From SGZJ01 sp949372955 (GTDB lineage Bacteria; Bacteroidota; Bacteroidia; Flavobacteriales; Flavobacteriaceae), in the NCBI GenBank assembly GCA_949372955.1, contig CASIAX010000015.1:1-12271 (forward strand): a stretch of 12,271 nt of DNA, written 5' to 3'. The notes under the pieces were generated by a model. It was not told where the DNA came from, did no database searches, and was given only the letters and a program-made list of their open reading frames with translations. Positions within the stretch are counted from its first letter, which is position 1; the number at the start of each line of letters is the position of its first letter. The translations under genes were made by a program, and so were the position numbers. Shown in pieces: positions 7,953 to 12,271 of the stretch.

Positions 7953-8670
7953 AATTCTTTGGGATAATAAACGAAAACTCTTGAGGCTTGTTTAATGATA
8001 TTTTGTTGTAAGAAATCGACAAATTATATTCTTCATCTAATACCATCCTCATATTAATTTTTTTAGGATAAACATAACTGTCTATTAAATGATAATTTAA
8101 ATAATTAATAGTTAATGTATCTTTACTAGAAGATATTAATGAGCATTCGTTAATTGAAAAACTAATTGGGTCAATAATATATTTAGAAGACTGTGAAAAA
8201 ATAACATGTCTTCCTTCTGTAAATTTATAATCAATATCATTCTTAAAAAAAGTAGATGACGAAATGATTTTATTAGCTAAATAAAAATATGAGTCAGAAG
8301 TGAAAAACTTATTTAAATAAAAATGATCGGCTATAAAATAACTAGAGTTTTTTCTATCTAAATAATAAATTGAATCTTTGGTTATAACCCCACGGAATAG
8401 CTCTCCGACAATGGGCAATGAAACTGACACCCAGATTATACTATCTTTTTTAATCTTAATATTTGTGTTAAGTGTTATTTTTTGGCTTTTAGATCGAATA
8501 TTAATTTTGCCTTTAATAGATGTCCAATCAGGTGAGGGAACACTAGAATTAACATTTTCAACTAACTCATTTAAATTAAATTTATTAGAATATGAGCTAG
8601 TGTTATATTTTTTATTTATGCCGCAGGAAAAAAAACAAATTACAAATAATAATATAATAATTCTATTCAT
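7936..8670 (-). CDS. DUF4292 domain-containing lipoprotein
   Basis: A 244-residue protein starting at ATG 8670, with a lipoprotein-type signal ending FFSC; Cys16 is the predicted lipidated residue, followed by GINKK. The body matches DUF4292: WTSIKGKINIRSKSQ, then a KDSIIWVSVSLP segment and GELFRGVITKDSIYYLDRK (the 'R..IT.DS...ldR' block), ending in short beta strands. From memory DUF4292 has a LolA/LolB-like fold, so a role in lipoprotein or lipid handling at the outer membrane is possible; no catalytic motif is seen. The gene overlaps the TPR gene upstream by 8 bases and the EnvC-like gene downstream by 17, indicating a translationally coupled trio. A TTG one codon earlier could extend it by one residue; ATG is preferred because the signal peptide begins there. 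The upstream gap region shows no strong ribosome binding site. Confidence 0.88.
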   Translation of the reverse strand: MNRIIILLFVICFFSCGINKKYNTSSYSNKFNLNELVENVNSSVPSPDWTSIKGKINIRSKSQKITLNTNIKIKKDSIIWVSVSLPIVGELFRGVITKDSIYYLDRKNSSYFIADHFYLNKFFTSDSYFYLANKIISSSTFFKNDIDYKFTEGRHVIFSQSSKYIIDPISFSINECSLISSSKDTLTINYLNYHLIDSYVYPKKINMRMVLDEEYNLSISYNKISLNKPQEFSFIIPKNYEKKP

Positions 8671-10411
8671 CAATTTTCATTTTTGAAATTTTCATTTTTA
8701 AAGATTCTGAACTACTATCCAAAATAAAAGCTCTATTCCATTGCTCTAAGGCAAGTTCGGTAAATTTTAATTCATATAGAATATCACCATAATGCTCAAC
8801 AATAACAGAACTTTCATTTCCATTATTATCAAGAGATTTTTCAATCCACTTTCTTGCTTCTTCAAAATCACCTAAACAATATAGAATCCAGGCATAAGTA
8901 TCTTCATATGTGCCATTATTTGGCTCTAATAAATTACACTTATAAGACATTTTTTTTGCTATATCAAGCCTCTCATTTCTTAAAGAAAGGTAATAACTAT
9001 AATTATTTAAAACAAGAATATTCTCAGGATCATCAATTAAAATAACCTCAAAAATTGAATCTGATTCTAAATGCATTTGTAATAAATGATATGTCTCTGC
9101 AAGAGAAGTATGAAATTCTAATTTTAACGCCTTATTATCAATTACAAATTCTAAGCCAATATTTAAATTATCTAAAGCTATTTTTAAGTTATCTTTTCTT
9201 AAATTAGAAATAGCATAGAAATAATAATATAGTGGCTCAATTGGATAATATGAAAGTGCTTTAAAGCTTAAGTCTAATAAGCTGTCAAAATTATTTTCTT
9301 GGATTTCTAAAAAAAGTAGCTGTGTCCATACTTCTTTGAAGTTTTTATCAATGTTTAAAGTTTTTTTATAAAACTCTTTCGCTGCATTTTTTTTTCCATC
9401 TGAAAATAATAAATCTGCATGAATTGCATAAACCTGTGCCTGTAAAGGGTGTTTTTCAATCATTAATAAAGATAATTCAAATGCTTGAGACTTTATTGTG
9501 TCATTAGACTGAAGAAGAGGGAAGTAAGATGCTATAATAGAGATTTTTGTCTCTAGACTTACTTTTGAACTTTTAAAAGCAAGCTTTAATTCATTATACG
9601 AATTTAAATTATCATTTTTATCTCTGTAGAAATTGGCTAATCTTAAATGAACCTGACCATTTTCTGGATTAATTAGTGATATTTGTTTTAAAATATTAAA
9701 TGCTTTTTCTTGCTCATTATTTAACAAATAAGATTCTGCTAAAATTTCAAGTATCTCAATATCTGCAGGAAATCTTTCTGAAAGCAATACAATTTCTCTA
9801 GTAGCTAATCGTAGGTTCTTCATTTGCATATATAACTTCTGCTTTTGCATAGAAGTCATTTTATCAATGCCTTTTAGCTTTTCGAGCTTATTATAAACAC
9901 CAATCGCCTTATTATAATTTTTACTATAGATGTAAGTGTCCGCTAATTGAAAGAAGTTTACTTCGTTATTTGGCTCAAGTTTAATTAAATTAAGAAGCTG
10001 TTCTGATGCTAATTTGTAATCTGGTATCTGTATAATAACATCAATATAGTTTCTAAGGTACCACTTGTTTTCTGGAGAGATTTCTACAGATTTTTTGGAG
10101 TATGATAGGGCCTCATTAAAGTAACCAAGAGCAAGAGATAAAAATGAAGCTTGATAATATGACTCAGACTTATCAGGTCGCATTTTAATACATCTTTGAA
10201 AAATTTTTAATGATTCTTCATAGTTCTCCAAAGACTTTTGTTTAACTCCATTAAAAAATATAGTATTAAAAAGCAAATCTTGATCCCCTTTGTCAAGATT
10301 ATTTAAGGAGGTGTTTACTTTCTTATTATTCTTTTTTTCAGGATAAAAACTTTTCCATTGCCCAAAACTATTATTACTAAATAGAATGAAAAAAATTAGT
10401 AGTCTTAACAT
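8663..10411 (-). CDS. Secreted tetratricopeptide repeat (TPR) protein
   Basis: A 582-residue protein with a signal peptide (residues 1-17, NSFGQ cleavage region). The mature part is almost entirely helical TPR units from about residue 48 to 575. Recognisable repeats include NYEESLKIFQRCIKMRPD (63-80), YFNEALSYSKKSVEISPENK (97-116) and LGDFEEARKWIEKSL in the C-terminal part. The ending YGDILYELKFTELALEQWNRA is conserved among Bacteroidota relatives. TPR solenoids bind protein partners and there is no enzymatic domain. The ATG at 10411 directly abuts the stop of the nucleotidyltransferase gene (TAAATG), and the 3' end overlaps the DUF4292 start by 8 bases. The close packing suggests a periplasmic or outer-membrane partner of DUF4292 and EnvC, but its binding target is unknown. 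The C-terminal TPRs are more canonical than the central ones. Confidence 0.9.
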   Translation of the reverse strand: MLRLLIFFILFSNNSFGQWKSFYPEKKNNKKVNTSLNNLDKGDQDLLFNTIFFNGVKQKSLENYEESLKIFQRCIKMRPDKSESYYQASFLSLALGYFNEALSYSKKSVEISPENKWYLRNYIDVIIQIPDYKLASEQLLNLIKLEPNNEVNFFQLADTYIYSKNYNKAIGVYNKLEKLKGIDKMTSMQKQKLYMQMKNLRLATREIVLLSERFPADIEILEILAESYLLNNEQEKAFNILKQISLINPENGQVHLRLANFYRDKNDNLNSYNELKLAFKSSKVSLETKISIIASYFPLLQSNDTIKSQAFELSLLMIEKHPLQAQVYAIHADLLFSDGKKNAAKEFYKKTLNIDKNFKEVWTQLLFLEIQENNFDSLLDLSFKALSYYPIEPLYYYFYAISNLRKDNLKIALDNLNIGLEFVIDNKALKLEFHTSLAETYHLLQMHLESDSIFEVILIDDPENILVLNNYSYYLSLRNERLDIAKKMSYKCNLLEPNNGTYEDTYAWILYCLGDFEEARKWIEKSLDNNGNESSVIVEHYGDILYELKFTELALEQWNRAFILDSSSESLKMKISKMKIDE

Positions 10412-11416
10412 TTATTTTTGCTCACAAAAATCACCAATACTTAATTCAACTTCACAGTTTTTTCCATTGTATGAAACATAATTTCCTACCATAGAATTCT
10501 GTGTTTTTGTATTAAAAATACTTGAATTTTCTTGAATAATAGAATTTTTAATAGTGCTATTCTTAATTAGAGTATTATTTCCAATTGATACATGAGGCCC
10601 AATTGTAGAATTAACAATCTCTACGCCATCAGCAATATAACAAGGAGGGATAATATTACTATCAATTAATTTAGCTTTTGTACTTACAAGCATATCACTC
10701 TTTTTAAATTCCAGAACTCTAGAATTAGTGTAAACAGTAGCGTCCTTATTGCCACAATCTAACCATTCTGTTACTTGACCAACAGAAAACTTTAAGCCTT
10801 TGTTCTTCATATTCTCAAGTGCATTTGTGAGTTGATACTCACCCTTGTCTTTAATGTCATTATCAATTAAAAACTGGAGTTCACTCGAAAGGTTTTCTCC
10901 AGAATTAAAATAATATATTCCAATGATAGCAAGGTCTGAAACAAATTCAGATGGCTTTTCTACGAAATCTGTAATAATATTTTCTTCCATTTTTACAACT
11001 CCAAAAGCAGAGGGGTCCTCTATTTGGCTAACCCAAATTATACCATCATGGCTTTTATCAATCTTAAAGTCAGCCTTAAAAAGTGTATCAGCAAATGCAA
11101 CAACAACGTTTCCCTGTAAACACTTATTAGCACATAAAATTGCGTGAGCAGTTCCAAGGGGCTGATCTTGGAAAAAGACACTTCCTTTAGCGCCTAAATT
11201 ATTAGCGATACAAATTAATTCATCTTTAACTTCATCACCAAAGTCACCAATAATAAAGGCTATTTCATCAACTTTTTCATCACATACAGCAACAATATCT
11301 TCAACAAGTCTTTGAACTATTGACTTTCCAGCAAACTTTAACAGGGGCTTAGGAGTTGTTAGCGTATGAGGTCTTAATCTTGAGCCTCTTCCTGCCATTG
11401 GAACTATAATTTTCAT
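10412..11416 (-). CDS. Sugar-phosphate nucleotidyltransferase with left-handed beta-helix tail
   Basis: A 334-residue cytoplasmic enzyme. The N-terminal Rossmann-like domain (1-240) has the pyrophosphorylase signature MAGRGSRLRPHTLTTPKPLL (residues 7-26) with the catalytic R13/K23 region. It also has D110 in AFADTLF, which is expected to bind metal, plus VEKPSE (152-157), GEYQLT (192-197) and EWLDCGNKD (217-225). Residues 246-330 are hexapeptide-like repeats (IADGVEIVNSTIG, VSIGNNTLIKNS) forming a short left-handed beta helix. The family joins a sugar 1-phosphate to NTP, giving NDP-sugar and pyrophosphate. The tail is too short, and lacks the motifs, for the GlmU acetyltransferase domain. The sugar could be glucose, mannose or another; I cannot choose from sequence. 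Next to the flippase gene, it probably supplies a precursor for envelope or surface glycan. It lies 12 bases after dut and directly abuts the TPR gene. Confidence 0.92.
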   Translation of the reverse strand: MKIIVPMAGRGSRLRPHTLTTPKPLLKFAGKSIVQRLVEDIVAVCDEKVDEIAFIIGDFGDEVKDELICIANNLGAKGSVFFQDQPLGTAHAILCANKCLQGNVVVAFADTLFKADFKIDKSHDGIIWVSQIEDPSAFGVVKMEENIITDFVEKPSEFVSDLAIIGIYYFNSGENLSSELQFLIDNDIKDKGEYQLTNALENMKNKGLKFSVGQVTEWLDCGNKDATVYTNSRVLEFKKSDMLVSTKAKLIDSNIIPPCYIADGVEIVNSTIGPHVSIGNNTLIKNSTIKNSIIQENSSIFNTKTQNSMVGNYVSYNGKNCEVELSIGDFCEQK

Positions 11417-11428
11417 TTATTATTAATT

Positions 11429-11863
11429 TTAATTATTACCTGTACTACCAAAACCACCTTCAGCTCTTTGTGAGGGATTTAAATCATTAACCTCAACTAA
11501 ATTAACTTTAGTGAATGGGGCAATCACCATTTGTGCAATTCTATCTCCATTAGAAATAATAAAATCAGATTCAGAATGATTTATTAGAATCACGCCAACT
11601 TCACCACGATAATCAGAGTCAATAGTGCCTGGAGAATTTAAAACAACAACACCATTTTTTATAGAAAGTCCGCTTCTAGATCTAATCTGCGCCTCAAAAC
11701 CTTCAGGAACTTCTAGAAATAAACCTGTTTTAATGATGGCTCTTGATTTTTTTTCAAGAATAAAAGGTGTCAGTAAATAAGCTCTAATATCCATGCCAGA
11801 AGAGTAAAGAGTAGCATATTCTGGAAGTGAATTATTAGATTTATTAATGATATTAATGTTCAT
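11429..11863 (-). CDS. dut: dUTP diphosphatase (dUTPase)
   Basis: Homotrimeric dUTPase of 144 residues, normal family length. It hydrolyses dUTP to dUMP and pyrophosphate, keeping uracil out of DNA and feeding dTMP synthesis. All five motifs are present: motif 1 SGMDIRAY (22-29), motif 2 RSRSGLS (61-67, phosphate binding), motif 3 GTIDSDYRGEV (79-89, catalytic D82 and Y85), motif 4 GDRIAQMVI (106-114) and motif 5 RAEGGFGSTG (133-142, with the ring-stacking F138). The C-terminal arm is intact. It sits 21 bases after the flippase gene and 12 before the nucleotidyltransferase gene. This nucleotide-pool enzyme travels with envelope genes, presumably because of operon organisation rather than shared pathway. 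Confidence 0.98.
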   Translation of the reverse strand: MNINIINKSNNSLPEYATLYSSGMDIRAYLLTPFILEKKSRAIIKTGLFLEVPEGFEAQIRSRSGLSIKNGVVVLNSPGTIDSDYRGEVGVILINHSESDFIISNGDRIAQMVIAPFTKVNLVEVNDLNPSQRAEGGFGSTGNN

Positions 11864-11884
11864 GTTAAATTGAAATTAAAGTTG

Positions 11885-12271
11885 CTAAATTAAGGATTTT
11901 TTAGGTTGTTCTATTAAATAAACAACACTCAAAAAGATAAGTAAATATAAGCAGTGTATGTAAGGGCCAAAAGAATCAAAATAAACAATAAAAAAAATAA
12001 AGATCATTAAAGCAAAATAGAATGCTATTCTTTTCAAGTTATATGGGATAGGGAAATATTGTCTTAAAAAAATAAAAGATATAAAAGACATTAAAAAATA
12101 ACAACAAAATGTTGTAACGGCACAAGCAAGAAAACCATAATAAGGAATTAAAATGTAATTTAGAGTAAGGGTAATTAAAGCTCCAAAAATTGATATATAG
12201 GCTCCAAAAATAGTACGGTCTGTTAGCTTGTACCAAATTGACAAATTATAATAAATTCCTAAAAAGAAATT
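11885..12271 (-). CDS. Polysaccharide/lipid flippase, MOP-family (C-terminal 128 residues only)
   Basis: The frame is open at the right edge and ends at TAG 11885, so this is the C-terminal part of a longer protein, 128 residues here. The first visible residues, GIYYNLSIWYKLTDRT followed by FGAYISIFGA, match the C-terminal region of flavobacterial oligosaccharide flippases of the MOP superfamily (Wzx/polysaccharide biosynthesis proteins), just before the last helices. About four hydrophobic segments follow: around GAYISIFGALITLTLNYILI, FLACAVTTFCCYFLMSF, IAFYFALMIFIFFIVYF and YIHCLYLLIFLSVVYLI. Such proteins flip undecaprenyl-linked glycans or lipids across the inner membrane. The TTG at 12244 that could be read as a start is internal, because homologous sequence continues upstream to the edge. 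It precedes dut by 21 bases and is probably first or near first in the operon. Confidence 0.88.
   Translation of the reverse strand, partial: NFFLGIYYNLSIWYKLTDRTIFGAYISIFGALITLTLNYILIPYYGFLACAVTTFCCYFLMSFISFIFLRQYFPIPYNLKRIAFYFALMIFIFFIVYFDSFGPYIHCLYLLIFLSVVYLIEQPKKSLI

Noticed and set aside
8671..8673. TTG as the start of the DUF4292 lipoprotein
   Set aside because: The ATG immediately following gives the same signal peptide and is the more likely start; the difference is one residue.
8378..8686. A 102-codon plus-strand frame opposite the DUF4292 gene
   Set aside because: It is the complement of a well-supported lipoprotein gene and resembles no family.
12242..12244. TTG as the start of the right-edge membrane protein
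   Set aside because: The frame stays open to the edge and the upstream residues GIYYN belong to the conserved flippase segment, so the gene begins outside the window.
1..12271. CRISPR array, tRNA/rRNA, insertion sequence, toxin-antitoxin or phage genes
   Set aside because: No direct repeats with spacers, no structural RNA signature, no transposase or integrase motif and no abrupt compositional change were found.

Overview
The window is a very AT-rich (around 30% G+C by eye) stretch from a Bacteroidota genome, most likely a flavobacterial-type member of the phylum. The family content supports this: a secreted protein with an N-terminal DUF7948-like domain, an SBBP-type propeller, a PKD domain and Ig-like repeats; DUF4292 and DUF3108 proteins; a degenerate EnvC-type LytM protein; and an M23 endopeptidase carrying HxC in place of HxH. 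Shine-Dalgarno sequences are weak or absent, which is also usual for the phylum.

Every gene I can support lies on the minus strand, so transcription runs from high to low coordinates. In that order: the C-terminal end of a polysaccharide/lipid flippase (cut by the right edge), dUTPase (dut), a nucleotidyltransferase with a hexapeptide-repeat tail, a secreted TPR protein, a DUF4292 lipoprotein, an EnvC-like protein, the Tat translocase subunit TatA (58 aa), GatA of the tRNA-dependent amidotransferase, a DUF3108 protein, a MepM/ShyA-like M23 endopeptidase, and a very large secreted multi-domain protein. The large protein starts at 3011 and is still open at base 1, giving 1003 visible residues without a stop.

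The layout is extremely compact. Spacings in transcription order are 21, 12, 0, -8, -17, 45, 9, 9, 50 and 7 bases. No gene-free stretch exceeds 50 bases, and I see no convincing terminator, tRNA, rRNA, CRISPR array, insertion sequence or plus-strand gene. It reads as one long operon, or two or three overlapping ones. The only gaps that could hold an internal promoter are before tatA and before the M23 gene; the first contains one match to the Bacteroidota -7 box.

Functionally, most of the block concerns the cell envelope: export of a glycan or lipid intermediate (flippase), nucleotide-sugar supply (nucleotidyltransferase), probable outer-membrane or lipoprotein handling (DUF4292, DUF3108), control and execution of peptidoglycan cleavage (a catalytically dead EnvC-type LytM protein plus an apparently active M23 enzyme), protein export (TatA) and a surface or secreted adhesin-like protein. 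dut and gatA are housekeeping passengers. I find no evidence for a new defence or mobile system. The most interesting points are the dead/active LytM pair, the HxC zinc site, the tightly overlapped TPR-DUF4292-EnvC module and the TTG start of gatA.
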